DNA from: Spirochaetales bacterium
GTDB lineage: Bacteria; Spirochaetota; Spirochaetia; Sphaerochaetales; Sphaerochaetaceae
Assembly (NCBI GenBank): GCA_022788185.1
Contig: JALEVV010000028.1
Location: 1 to 63,077 of the forward strand
Direction: 5' to 3'
Length of the DNA stretch: 63,077 nucleotides
The notes beneath the pieces were generated by a model that was not told where the DNA came from, made no database searches, and saw only the letters and a program-made list of their open reading frames with translations. How positions within the stretch are numbered: position 1 is the stretch's first letter; the number at the start of each line of letters is the position of its first letter. Positions 17,845-26,894 of this stretch are shown here, piece after piece. Both the position numbers and the translations under genes were made by a program.

Positions 17845-19315
17845 AATCGGCTTTGGGCCAGGTAATGTCCCCGCCGTGTGAAAGCAGGAAGCTCACTGCC
17901 AGATCCTGGACATCAAGATTCAGGCTAGATATTTTCCTGCACTGCCTGAACACGTCATATCCGCCCGTTCCGCTGGCCCTGTAATTGTTGAGGCACAGTC
18001 TGAGCCTTTTTCCGCCCAGTTCCTCTCCCCTGTAGAGCAGTCTGGTGACCCGGTGCCCCGCAGGCTTTCTGAGGTCAAAGGTATAGGAAAGTCCAAGATA
18101 GTAGTCATAGTTGTAGTTTTCAATCTTTGGCTCCAGAAAGCTTTTGGATATGGAGATCCTGCCGTCACTGTAATCAAAGTATTCGGCAGCCCGTTCCAAA
18201 GCAAACCTGAGTTCAGCTTCCCCTACTTCTATTACCTCAAGCGTGTTGGGATACTGATAGGAAGCTATTACCTCTCGGATGGTGATATCCCTGCTGAAGC
18301 CATAAAGCTTGTTGGCAAGGGACGTGCATGAAATGTCCGCACCGCTCACCGACAGCTGGACATAGTTGAAGAAATCGGCGATGCGCGATCCGTTCAGTGC
18401 ACTCTCAAGAAGTCCGGGTGCCTTGATCTCTTCCGGAATGGTCGCAACGCTTCTGTCCAGCCATCTGTTGATATCATCATTAAGGGCCGAATATTCCTTT
18501 TCAAGATTATGTGCCCCGTACTCATCAGGTTCCCTGATCGCGGCATTTATGCCCGATGATGAAAGCCTGATGTCAGCGTAGTTCATGGCATTTGCACCTA
18601 CCTGGAGTATCAGGGTGCCTGAAACAAGGGTCGGCTGAATTACCATATGCTGGTGAGCAGAGAGCAGAAGATCGTAACCAAGCTCCAGGCACATTCTGTA
18701 ACCCTCGTTCTCCCCGGTTTCCGAGAGCACCCTGCCGGTAGCGATGTCATTCTCGAAACCGCCGTGGTAGATAAGTACAAGTATGTCTGCCTGTCCTTTC
18801 AGAATCTCATATTCCCGCTTTGCCGCTTCGAATGCGGACGTGATCTCGAAATTCCTGATATTCTCACTCTTTTCCCAGACATTGACAAATGAGGTCACGA
18901 CCCCGGCAAAAGCAACCCTGAGCCCATCAGAGTCCGTCATTATCACATGGGGAACAATATTGATTCCCCCGGTCAGGTCCCTGACATTGGCTGCAAGCAC
19001 GGTGGCTCCGGTTTGGCTGAAGAAGGTTTTGAATACATCGTATCCGTAGTTGAAATCATGATTTCCCGGTACGGCCAGTGAAAGGCCCATCCGCCTGAAG
19101 ATCTCTGCCTGCGGAAAGGGACATTTCTTCCTGTCAAACACGTATTTTGAGAGTGCGGAGCCCTGAATGGTATCACCTCCATCGATGACGACCGTATCCT
19201 CATCAGACTCAAAGCTCTCACATATTCTCATAAGTCCCATATTCCTTTCCCCGCGCTCAAAGTAAAGCGTGGGGAAAAGATAGGAGTGGGTATCACTTGT
19301 GTATATTATTCTCAT
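17828..19315 (-). CDS. Cytoplasmic metallophosphatase/5'-nucleotidase homologue in the Phn-type operon
   Basis: About 495 residues from ATG 19315, chosen because the metallophosphatase motif begins at once (MRIIYTSDTHSYLFP) and the ATG overlaps the preceding permease stop (ATGA). Metal-site motifs are DGGDTIQGS, VPGNHDFNYG, IYHGGFEND and SAHQHMVI; the C-terminal nucleotidase domain follows (FFNYVQLSVSGADISC, LNNYRASGTGGYDVF). Unlike its neighbour at 15403 it has no signal peptide. As last gene of a LacI-PhnD-C-E-E operon it probably dephosphorylates the imported compound. Confidence 0.87.
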   Translation of the reverse strand: MRIIYTSDTHSYLFPTLYFERGERNMGLMRICESFESDEDTVVIDGGDTIQGSALSKYVFDRKKCPFPQAEIFRRMGLSLAVPGNHDFNYGYDVFKTFFSQTGATVLAANVRDLTGGINIVPHVIMTDSDGLRVAFAGVVTSFVNVWEKSENIRNFEITSAFEAAKREYEILKGQADILVLIYHGGFENDIATGRVLSETGENEGYRMCLELGYDLLLSAHQHMVIQPTLVSGTLILQVGANAMNYADIRLSSSGINAAIREPDEYGAHNLEKEYSALNDDINRWLDRSVATIPEEIKAPGLLESALNGSRIADFFNYVQLSVSGADISCTSLANKLYGFSRDITIREVIASYQYPNTLEVIEVGEAELRFALERAAEYFDYSDGRISISKSFLEPKIENYNYDYYLGLSYTFDLRKPAGHRVTRLLYRGEELGGKRLRLCLNNYRASGTGGYDVFRQCRKISSLNLDVQDLAVSFLLSHGGDITWPKADFTCIC

Positions 19316-20124
19316 CAATATCCCTTGATCAGTCTGTTCCTGATCCTGTTGGAGCAGTATTCCACTGCAAGAACAAGAATGACCAGTCCGGCAAGAATCG
19401 AACCTACCTGTCCCCACCTGTAGGAGGACATGGCAAACAGCAGTGGTGCTCCCATACCGCCTGCTCCCACAAGGCCCAGAACCGTTGCATCCCTCAGGTT
19501 CATGTCAAACCGGTAGATAAGGGTGGAGCCGAAATCAGCAGCCAGCTGTGGTATTATTCCATACCTTATCTTCTGGAATACCGTGCATCCGGCTGCATCA
19601 AGGGATTCAATGATGTGGGGATCCAGATCCTCAATTGTTTCAATGAACATCTTGGACAGCATTCCGATCGAACTCACTGCCATTGTAAGCAGTCCCGCAA
19701 AGGGTCCGGGCCCGGTAACACGGATGAACATCAGGCCATAGATGAATACGGGGATGGTCCTTATAGCCATGACGGATATCCTGAAAACAAGCGCGATAGG
19801 TCTTGGAACTATGTTTGATGCCCCCAGGAAGGAAAACGGAATCGCAAACACAAAGCCTACTATGGTTCCGAGGAAGGCAATGGATATCGTCTCCAAAAGG
19901 AGGTATCCGACTCCCTGGGATGAAAAATCAAACAGGAACGACAGGTCGGGGTGAAAGATGCCAAGAAGTATGTTCACGGCTACCTTAGCCCCGCTCTCCC
20001 CTGCACCGGAGGAGTCTCCCATGACAGTGGTGGACCAGATCAGGAGGATTGTCACGACCCCGATGGCAACCAGATTCCTTATCCAGAGGCGGGGCCTTTT
20101 TTCATACATCTGAAGAACCGTCAT
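19315..20124 (-). CDS. phnE: Phosphonate-type ABC transporter permease 2
   Basis: A 269-residue inner-membrane permease of the PhnE family (about six membrane segments; coupling-loop region SLDAAGCTVFQKIRYGIIPQ). It forms the membrane channel with the other PhnE-like protein. Members carry phosphonates, phosphite or phosphate esters. It sits 10 bases after the first permease gene and overlaps the phosphatase gene. Confidence 0.88.
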   Translation of the reverse strand: MTVLQMYEKRPRLWIRNLVAIGVVTILLIWSTTVMGDSSGAGESGAKVAVNILLGIFHPDLSFLFDFSSQGVGYLLLETISIAFLGTIVGFVFAIPFSFLGASNIVPRPIALVFRISVMAIRTIPVFIYGLMFIRVTGPGPFAGLLTMAVSSIGMLSKMFIETIEDLDPHIIESLDAAGCTVFQKIRYGIIPQLAADFGSTLIYRFDMNLRDATVLGLVGAGGMGAPLLFAMSSYRWGQVGSILAGLVILVLAVEYCSNRIRNRLIKGY

Positions 20125-20134
20125 TTCAGTCTCC

Positions 20135-20956
20135 TCACGTAAGCTTCTGCCTCAGCGCATGGCTGATGTATTCGATTATGACCACAGTCACGAAAAGGAT
20201 CAGGAGTATCATTCCGACTTTGTCATACTCCCTCCATCCTATGTTCTCGTTGAGAATAAGACCAAGGCCGCCTGCCCCGACATATCCCAGGATGGATGCG
20301 TATCTGACATTACCCTCAAAGCAGTAGAGACTGTTTGAAAGATATCCCGGGAGGATCTGGGGAACAATTGCCCCGATAAAACACCTGATTCTCCCGGCAC
20401 CCATAGCCTCCATGGCATCAAAGGGTCCCATGTCGGCAGTTTCGATCTGCTCATAAAGGAGCTTGCCGAGATATGAGAAGGTAAATACGGCGATGGCAAT
20501 AGTACCGGCAGTGGTACCCAGGCCGAAGATATATGTGGCGATAAGCGCGGTCACGAGTGTGGGAAGCGTTCTCAGGACCGAAAGGATGAACCTGGCAGCT
20601 GCTGAAAATACTCTGTTCCTGACCATGTTTCCCGAAGCGGCGAATGCCATCGGAACGGCAAGTGCGGCTCCGATGAATGACCCCAGAAAACTCATTTTGA
20701 TGGTATCGAAAAGCGGTTTCCAAACCGATGAAATATACCCGGTGTTGGGTGGGAACATCCGTTTCAGAATATCAAAGAAGTAGCTTCCCCTTGTGATCAA
20801 GGTCGTCAGACTGAATCCGGTCACCCTGACTGACACCGCAACAAAGACTAAGAGCAATGCTGCGATCATCGGGGTCCGGCTTCTTTTTTCCTCCACCTTC
20901 TTCCCATTCGGAAGTTCCATTATCCTGGGAGGAAACAACCTGTCATAGAGCTGCAT
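20135..20956 (-). CDS. phnE: Phosphonate-type ABC transporter permease 1
   Basis: About 273 residues from ATG 20956, chosen for its AAAGGAG site; an ATG 21 bases upstream is possible. The membrane permease has the coupling sequence EAMGAGRIRCFIGAIVPQILPG and the PhnE-type end GAGGLGLILNENIG. Its start lies inside the 3' end of phnC. Two different permeases imply a heterodimeric channel. Confidence 0.88.
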   Translation of the reverse strand: MQLYDRLFPPRIMELPNGKKVEEKRSRTPMIAALLLVFVAVSVRVTGFSLTTLITRGSYFFDILKRMFPPNTGYISSVWKPLFDTIKMSFLGSFIGAALAVPMAFAASGNMVRNRVFSAAARFILSVLRTLPTLVTALIATYIFGLGTTAGTIAIAVFTFSYLGKLLYEQIETADMGPFDAMEAMGAGRIRCFIGAIVPQILPGYLSNSLYCFEGNVRYASILGYVGAGGLGLILNENIGWREYDKVGMILLILFVTVVIIEYISHALRQKLT

Positions 20957-21713
20957 CCGAACTCCTTTCGGGAACACCGGCTTCCCCGTAAATTCTCTTC
21001 AGCACATCGTCATCCACTTCGGATGCCGGACCGTCGAAAACGATGCGTCCCGCCCTGATTCCGATTATCCTGTCCACATATTCCAGAGCCAGGTCGACAT
21101 GATGGATGTTGATCAGGACCGTGATGTTCATTGTCCTGTTGATGTCACTAAAGTCATCCATTACCTGGCGTGCAGTAACCGGGTCAAGGGCTGCAACCGG
21201 CTCATCCGCAAGAATGATGCGGGGGTTCTGAGCCAGCGTACGGGCCAGGGCGACCCTCTGCTGCTGTCCTCCGGAAAGCTGGTCAACCCTTGTATAAGCT
21301 TTCTCGAGTATGCCCATCTTATCAAGGGCTTCAAGTGCCCTGATCTTACATTCCTTCGGGAAAATTCCAAGCAGCACGCGCCAGAAGGGAAGATCGGGAA
21401 CAAATGATGTCAGTACATTCTTCATCACGGTGGTTCTGGTGACGAGATTGAACGACTGGAATATCATTCCTATCCCCCTCCTGAACCGCCTGAGAGCCTT
21501 TCCCCTGAGGGTACTGACATCAGTATCATCAACCATGAGCACGCCTTCAGTGATATCGTGCATCCTGTTAACGGCCCTTATCAGGGTGGATTTACCCGCA
21601 CCCGACAGGCCAATAATACCTACAAACTCACCCTGTCCGATCTTAAGGCTTACATCATCCAGCCCCTTTACACCATTGGGATAAGTCTTGCACACATGAT
21701 CAAATACAATCAT
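20943..21713 (-). CDS. phnC: Phosphonate-type ABC transporter ATP-binding protein
   Basis: A 256-residue ATPase. Walker A is GLSGAGKSTLIR, the signature is QLSGGQQQRVALARTLAQ, Walker B is IILADEPVAALD, and the switch His is in LINIHHVDLA. It powers the PhnE pair. It lies 59 bases after phnD and overlaps the first permease. Confidence 0.92.
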   Translation of the reverse strand: MIVFDHVCKTYPNGVKGLDDVSLKIGQGEFVGIIGLSGAGKSTLIRAVNRMHDITEGVLMVDDTDVSTLRGKALRRFRRGIGMIFQSFNLVTRTTVMKNVLTSFVPDLPFWRVLLGIFPKECKIRALEALDKMGILEKAYTRVDQLSGGQQQRVALARTLAQNPRIILADEPVAALDPVTARQVMDDFSDINRTMNITVLINIHHVDLALEYVDRIIGIRAGRIVFDGPASEVDDDVLKRIYGEAGVPERSSDAAL

Positions 21714-21772
21714 TCATCCTCCGGGAAAAGAGCAGAGGGATACCCCTCTGCCCATCATTACAGTCCTGTAAC

Positions 21773-22795
21773 TCAGTTCTGTCTTGAAAGTTCCATTGCC
21801 TTTCTTGCCCCGTCGTAATCGGAGCTTACTGCCTTCTGATAACCCTCGTGGGAATAAATGGCAATTACATCCTTTCCCTCCGGTGTCTCGGCAATCTTTA
21901 TGAATGCTTCCTGAAGAGCCTCAATGAATTCAGGAGTCATGATCCTGCTGGTCTTGGAAACAGATACCGTGTCATTATAGATGTAGGGAGTCACGAAGAT
22001 ACAGTCGGTTTCAGTCCAGATATCCTTCGTCCTGCCGAATTCAGCCGTCCACTTGGACTCGTAATCCCTTCTTCCGTCTGCATATACGCAGAGCACGTCA
22101 ACCTGACCTGAAGCAAGACGGGCAAATGCGGATGCATAGCTGTCTGCCTGAACCGCATGCTTCAGATCCCTGATTCCCTTACCATACTTATTCTGAAGCA
22201 GGATTGTGGGATAGACATATCCGGCTGAGGATGTGGGTCCCATGACTGCCCAGTTTGCGCTGTCCAGATCTTCCCATGTGAGCTCCTCTCCGTTATTGAC
22301 CTTGTTTCTGAGTTCCACACCTTTTGCGGAAGGACCTGCGATGAAGAGTGCACGGTAACCTACTGCCTGACGGTCAGTTGCGGTTGTGGGCTCATTCTCA
22401 TTCCACACTCTGGGATCATCACTGTCGTTGGAAAGACCTGCACGGGTTGCGGTCAGGATGACTTCAGCACCGTCATCGTACTGGACATATGTGGCACCGG
22501 GGATGAGCCCGATATCTGCAGTACCTGCGCTGAGAGCCTCACCTACAGCCTCGTAGTTAGTTCCGACGGTGATGACTACCTCACCCACGTTCCAGCCCTG
22601 TGAGGCAAGCTGATCCTTAAGAAGCTGCTTCAGGGGTGCGGTCTGAGTCACGATTGTCTCAGGATCTCTGGAAGGAACGAAATAAACACTGAGTTTATTA
22701 ATGTCCCTGGAACCTGCCGTTTCCTTTGCACCTGCGGCAAATACTGAAGTAACAGTAAGCGCGCAGATAAGAAGTACCGTCAATGCTTTCTTCAT
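21773..22795 (-). CDS. phnD: Phosphonate-type ABC transporter substrate-binding protein
   Basis: A 340-residue secreted protein with a Sec signal ending in TSVFA|AGAKET, a form common in spirochaete binding proteins. Family motifs include VYFVPSRDPE, GLIPGATYVQY, VMGPTSSAGYVYPTILLQ and QVDVLCVYADGRRDY. PhnD proteins bind phosphonates or phosphate esters. No C-P lyase or phosphonatase gene is in the window, while a phosphatase is in the operon, so a phosphate ester or nucleotide is as likely as a phosphonate. Confidence 0.88.
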   Translation of the reverse strand: MKKALTVLLICALTVTSVFAAGAKETAGSRDINKLSVYFVPSRDPETIVTQTAPLKQLLKDQLASQGWNVGEVVITVGTNYEAVGEALSAGTADIGLIPGATYVQYDDGAEVILTATRAGLSNDSDDPRVWNENEPTTATDRQAVGYRALFIAGPSAKGVELRNKVNNGEELTWEDLDSANWAVMGPTSSAGYVYPTILLQNKYGKGIRDLKHAVQADSYASAFARLASGQVDVLCVYADGRRDYESKWTAEFGRTKDIWTETDCIFVTPYIYNDTVSVSKTSRIMTPEFIEALQEAFIKIAETPEGKDVIAIYSHEGYQKAVSSDYDGARKAMELSRQN

Positions 22796-22809
22796 TTCAA
22801 TTCTCCTTG

Positions 22810-23733
22810 TTATTTCTCAAAGACTGCCGGAATATATGTGTTCACGGCACTCTTCGGTTTGATCAGATTAGAGCTCAGCGTCCTCACAGCCATCTCCCAG
22901 ACATCCACCGGGTACATCCTGATTACGGGAAATGCCGTCTTCTCGCTGTCAAGCGGGATGTCACGGTAGATTACGACAGGAAAATCCAGACCGAGTTTTC
23001 CGTATTCTTCCAATGCCCCTTTTTCCAGAAGCTGACTGAAAATCATCAGCGATGTCGCGCCCTTCTCTGCCGCACGTCTTACGGCCTCGGCACCATATTC
23101 GCCTGCCAGCTCACCCGTAAAGAACAGCTCTTCGCGGTAAAGGCCTTTACTTTGCAGGATTTCCCTGACACGGTCTGCCCTGTGGGTACCGATGGTAATT
23201 CCGTCCTTTTTCCAGATACCGCCCAGGAAAGCTATGTTTCCTGACATTTCAGAGAGATAGGTGACTGCATTTTCCAGTGCAATGTCAAAATCAATTACTA
23301 TTCTGTTAAATGAATAATCCAGTGACTTCTCACTGTTTATGATCACAATGTTTGTCGTGGAGAGCATGAGGGTCTCCATCTCCTCAGGCGTGAAAATCCC
23401 GAATGCGATTATTCCGTCAAGGGGTACCACCTCGCCCCGGTTAAGCCTTCTGATGGAGATGGCATGACCGCCATCCAGTTTTCCAAGGAAACTTAGGTCA
23501 TATATCGGCTCCTGCCCTTCAGGAATAATGTGCCAGTCAGCAACACCGAAAGTCAGGCTGCATGACGTATCCTTCTTCTGTCTCGGCGTCCTGTAGCCAA
23601 GGGAAGCCGCACATTTGAGAACGTTCAGTCTGACCTCTGTCGTCGCGGAAAAAGATGGATCACTGTTAAGTATCCGTGACACAGCCGAAGGGGAAACACC
23701 TGTCTTTTCCGAAATCTCCTTAATTGTTGCCAT
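22810..23733 (-). CDS. LacI-family regulator of the Phn-type operon
   Basis: A 307-residue protein with the LacI headpiece TIKEISEKTGVSPSAVSRIL and an effector domain of the EbgR/GalR type (VPLDGIIAFGIFTPEE). It is only 14 bases upstream of phnD on the same strand, so it is the first gene of that operon and likely autoregulates it. LacI control is unusual for a phosphonate importer, which normally answers to PhoB, and hints at a sugar- or nucleoside-containing substrate. Confidence 0.88.
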   Translation of the reverse strand: MATIKEISEKTGVSPSAVSRILNSDPSFSATTEVRLNVLKCAASLGYRTPRQKKDTSCSLTFGVADWHIIPEGQEPIYDLSFLGKLDGGHAISIRRLNRGEVVPLDGIIAFGIFTPEEMETLMLSTTNIVIINSEKSLDYSFNRIVIDFDIALENAVTYLSEMSGNIAFLGGIWKKDGITIGTHRADRVREILQSKGLYREELFFTGELAGEYGAEAVRRAAEKGATSLMIFSQLLEKGALEEYGKLGLDFPVVIYRDIPLDSEKTAFPVIRMYPVDVWEMAVRTLSSNLIKPKSAVNTYIPAVFEK

Positions 23734-24065
23734 AATCTGATTCTGACCCGTGAAACTGAATTTGTAAATATAAATTAGTAAATTTTTAGTAAATTATTTG
23801 ATAATTAAACAATACCTGACTGAATTCATCACAGTGAAGGATTATGACGGATTCCCCAATGGCTGAATTCAAAAGGACAGTCTGCGTAAAGGCAGCATTA
23901 AAATATCACTGATTTTCCATATAAAATCATTAACAGTCTGAAATTTCATATATTCAAAATATTCGATATGAGCTAATATATCACTCATATTGCATACGGA
24001 TACTCACATTGGGCCTGAATCCTTTAAGTTCAGGTTCATATGGAATATTAAAGGGAGAAAAAGAA
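23734..24065. promoter_or_regulatory. AT-rich divergent intergenic region
   Basis: The 332 bases between the divergent LacI and FMN-binding genes hold no convincing open frame. Near the LacI start there are direct repeats TTAGTAAATTTTTAGTAAATT and other AT-rich elements that could be operator and promoter. Near the other gene lie a small hairpin (CCTGAA / TTCAGG, about 24014-24034) and an AAAGGGAG ribosome site. No promoter can be placed with confidence. Confidence 0.35.
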
Positions 24066-25100
24066 ATGAAGAAGATTTTCACAATCCTTCTTGTCTGTCT
24101 GCTCGCCATGACAGCCCTCTTCGCACAGGGTGAGATGGAAAGCAACAGAAAGCCCGCTGCAGCACCTGCAGCAGTGAAAGAAGCCGCAGAGGTAAAGACC
24201 GGTCTTGCAATCATCGCCTCCAATGCAAAGAGCAAGAGTGCAACTGACAAGGCTGACGGTCAGGGCCGTGCCGACATCACTTACGCAGCCGTTCTGGTTG
24301 ATGATGAAGGCAGAGTCGTGTCCTGTGTCCTTGATGCACTTCAGGGAACAGTCAAGTTCTCGAATGAGGGAAAGCTCACAACCGACAAGAATGCCGAAGT
24401 TCTTTCCAAGAATGAGATCAAGGAAGGCTATGGCATGCTCAAGTACAGCAAAATCGGTAAGGAGTGGTATCAGCAGGCTGAGGCTCTCTGCCAGTATGTC
24501 GTAGGACTCACTGCAGATGAGATTCTCTCAGTTTCCGCCACATCCGCATCCAGAAACGGTATCGATCTTGCTTCCAGCGCAACCATCGGTTACACGGACC
24601 TTCTCGAGACGATCGTAAAGGCAATCGCAAATGCCGAATACAGGGGTGCAAAGGAAGGAGACAGCCTCTACCTCGAACAGAGCACATCCTATTCAAAGAG
24701 CAAGGATGCAACAAGCAAGGCTGACGGCCAGACTCAGTCATATGCCTACATGAGTGCCGTGACCGTCAACGAAGGTGTCATCACTTCCATGGTCATTGAC
24801 AGTGTACAGGCTACCGTCAAGTTCGATGCAAAGGGCCAGATCACAAGCGACATCAACGCACCTGTCCAGACAAAGCTCGAGCTCAAGGATGCATACGGCA
24901 TGATCAAGGCCAGTAAGATCGGTAAGGAGTGGTATCAGCAGGCTGAGTCCTTCTGCGCATACGCTACCGGCAAGACAGTTGAGGAAGTTGCAAATCTCGC
25001 AGTAACCGAAAAGGGCGGTGCTGTTGACGCTGACCTCGTATCATCTGTTACAATCGGAGTCACCGACTTCACTGAGATGGTCGCGAAAATCTCAAAATAA
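24066..25100 (+). CDS. Secreted protein with two tandem FMN-binding (flavinylated) domains
   Basis: A 344-residue protein with a Sec signal cleaved after TALFA; no lipobox. The mature part is two homologous repeats of about 150 residues, each with SKSATDKADGQ / SKDATSKADGQ, a QGTVKF / QATVKF strand, a nearly identical YSKIGKEWYQQAE / ASKIGKEWYQQAE and, at the end, DLASSATIGYTD / DLVSSVTIGVTD. The last motif fits the NqrC/RnfG flavinylation site (S-G-A-T), with Ser in place of Gly, so one Thr per domain may carry covalent FMN. The next gene is the flavin transferase ApbE. It is likely a periplasmic electron carrier. Confidence 0.75.
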   Translation: MKKIFTILLVCLLAMTALFAQGEMESNRKPAAAPAAVKEAAEVKTGLAIIASNAKSKSATDKADGQGRADITYAAVLVDDEGRVVSCVLDALQGTVKFSNEGKLTTDKNAEVLSKNEIKEGYGMLKYSKIGKEWYQQAEALCQYVVGLTADEILSVSATSASRNGIDLASSATIGYTDLLETIVKAIANAEYRGAKEGDSLYLEQSTSYSKSKDATSKADGQTQSYAYMSAVTVNEGVITSMVIDSVQATVKFDAKGQITSDINAPVQTKLELKDAYGMIKASKIGKEWYQQAESFCAYATGKTVEEVANLAVTEKGGAVDADLVSSVTIGVTDFTEMVAKISK

Positions 25101-25111
25101 GGACTACTGAC

Positions 25112-26149
25112 TTGAAAAACGCTAAATGGATAATCATCTTATTAGCATTTTCACTTTTACTTGCCGGATGTACCCGCAAAGAGGAAGCATCCGGTAAGGC
25201 GCCTGAGCGTTATCAGGCCACATACCTCTCACTCTTCGACACGGTCACGACTCTCGTCGGCTATGCCGAGAGTGAGGAGGCATTCAATGCTGAAGCAAAG
25301 CAGATTCACGACGAAATGCTCACTTACCACAGGCTGTATGACATATACAATGAATATGACGGTCTGGTGAATCTGAAGGTCATCAACGAAAAGGCCCCCT
25401 ACGGCCCTGTCAGGACCGACAGAAAGGTAATCGATCTCATCCTCTTTGCAAAAGAAATCTACGAAGCAACCGATCACCGGGTCAACATCGCGCTTGGAAG
25501 CGTGCTCTCCCTCTGGCATGAGGCCAGGGAAGACGGAATCTATGATCCTCTCCACGCATATTTACCCGATATGGATGCACTGCGGGAAGCAGCCCTTCAC
25601 ACCGATCTGGATAAGGTCGTGGTTGACGAGAAGAACTTAACCGTCTTCTTCGAGGACCCGGAAATAAGGCTTGATGTGGGTGCCATAGCAAAAGGTTATG
25701 CCACGCAGCGTGTTATGGAAAACACATCCTTAAGCATGCTCATCAGCGTCGGCGGCAACGTGGCCGCTACCCAGCCGAAGCCCGATGGCTCATCCTGGAT
25801 AGTAGGACTTCAGGATCCCGACGGAAGCGACGGCTCATACAAAAACAAAGTAGCTCTCATGACAGGTGCTGTCGTCACCAGCGGTGACTACCAGCGCTAC
25901 TACGTCGTCGATAATGTGGAATATCACCACATAATCGATCCGGAGACCCTCATGCCGGGCCGCTACTGGAGGGCAGTATCGGTCATAACCTCCGACTCGG
26001 GAGTTGCCGATGCACTTTCAACCGCCCTCTTCCTTATGGACAGGGAAGAAGGACAGAAGCTGCTGGACCGCTACGGGGCATATGCCCTCTGGACGGCTAC
26101 CGACGGAACTGAATACCAGTCAGAAGGATATGAGAACGTCAGGAGATAG
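25112..26149 (+). CDS. apbE: FAD:protein FMN transferase
   Basis: A 345-residue lipoprotein (LLLAGC lipobox) that transfers FMN from FAD to Thr/Ser of exported redox proteins. Family motifs are SLFDTVTTLVGY, DHRVNIALGSVLSLWHEAR, DVGAIAKGYATQRVM, SVGGNVAATQPKPDG, VTSGDYQRYYVVD and HHIIDPETLMPG. The start is a TTG eight bases after AAGGA. The 11-base gap from the two-domain FMN-binding gene makes that protein the obvious substrate. Its 3' end overlaps the convergent ATPase gene by 11 bases. Confidence 0.93.
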   Translation: MKNAKWIIILLAFSLLLAGCTRKEEASGKAPERYQATYLSLFDTVTTLVGYAESEEAFNAEAKQIHDEMLTYHRLYDIYNEYDGLVNLKVINEKAPYGPVRTDRKVIDLILFAKEIYEATDHRVNIALGSVLSLWHEAREDGIYDPLHAYLPDMDALREAALHTDLDKVVVDEKNLTVFFEDPEIRLDVGAIAKGYATQRVMENTSLSMLISVGGNVAATQPKPDGSSWIVGLQDPDGSDGSYKNKVALMTGAVVTSGDYQRYYVVDNVEYHHIIDPETLMPGRYWRAVSVITSDSGVADALSTALFLMDREEGQKLLDRYGAYALWTATDGTEYQSEGYENVRR

Positions 26150-26894
26150 ATCTCCTGCACCAGTAGTGTCCATCACCCCTTTCAACCCTGACACCGAAAA
26201 CCTCATCAAGCACGCCTGACTCAAAAACTTTCTCAGGCGTGTCCTCTTTCATCACCCTTCCCCCGCTCAGGACTATCATGTGATCAGCAGTCTCAAGTGC
26301 CTCCGGAATGTCATGGAGCACCATCACGACGCTCTTTCCTTCCGTGCATAGCTGCCGCACCTCATCAAGGACTGCAAACTGATGCGCGATATCCAGATAG
26401 GTGGTCGGCTCATCGAAAAGCAGCGTTCTGCTGCCCTGTGCCAGGGACATGGCCAGGTATACCTTCTGCCTCTCACCACCGGAGAGCTCCGAAACCAGCT
26501 TGTCCGCATATGATGAAAGCCCCAGCCTTTCAAGCGCCTCATCGACCACCCGCCTATCCTCAGGACGGTATCGTCTGGGATAGGAAAGATACGGGAACCT
26601 TCCGTGAAGCACCAGATTGCGCACCAATATATCGGGAACAGGCCTGTTCTGGGCAAGATAAGATACCCTCTTCGCCCGCTCAGGAAATGACAGGGATGAC
26701 AACTCCTCACCGTCCGCAACTATCGTCCCGGAAAAGGGCTTTATGATCTGGCATATGCACTTCAGCAGTGTCGATTTCCCGCACCCGTTGGGTCCCAGGA
26801 TTACTGTAACCCGGGAGTCGGGAATTGTCAGGGACACATTATCAAGCACGGTTTTATCGCCGTATCCGGCAGTAAGATTCTTTATCCCGATCAT
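26139..26894 (-). CDS. FecCD-type ABC importer ATP-binding protein
   Basis: A 251-residue ATPase of the iron-siderophore/cobalamin/haem class. Walker A is LGPNGCGKSTLLK, the signature is ELSGGERQKVYLAMSLAQ, Walker B is LLFDEPTTYLD, and the switch is VLHDIPEA. It overlaps the permease gene by 4 bases. The substrate cannot be told from this subunit. Confidence 0.93.
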   Translation of the reverse strand: MIGIKNLTAGYGDKTVLDNVSLTIPDSRVTVILGPNGCGKSTLLKCICQIIKPFSGTIVADGEELSSLSFPERAKRVSYLAQNRPVPDILVRNLVLHGRFPYLSYPRRYRPEDRRVVDEALERLGLSSYADKLVSELSGGERQKVYLAMSLAQGSRTLLFDEPTTYLDIAHQFAVLDEVRQLCTEGKSVVMVLHDIPEALETADHMIVLSGGRVMKEDTPEKVFESGVLDEVFGVRVERGDGHYWCRRSIS

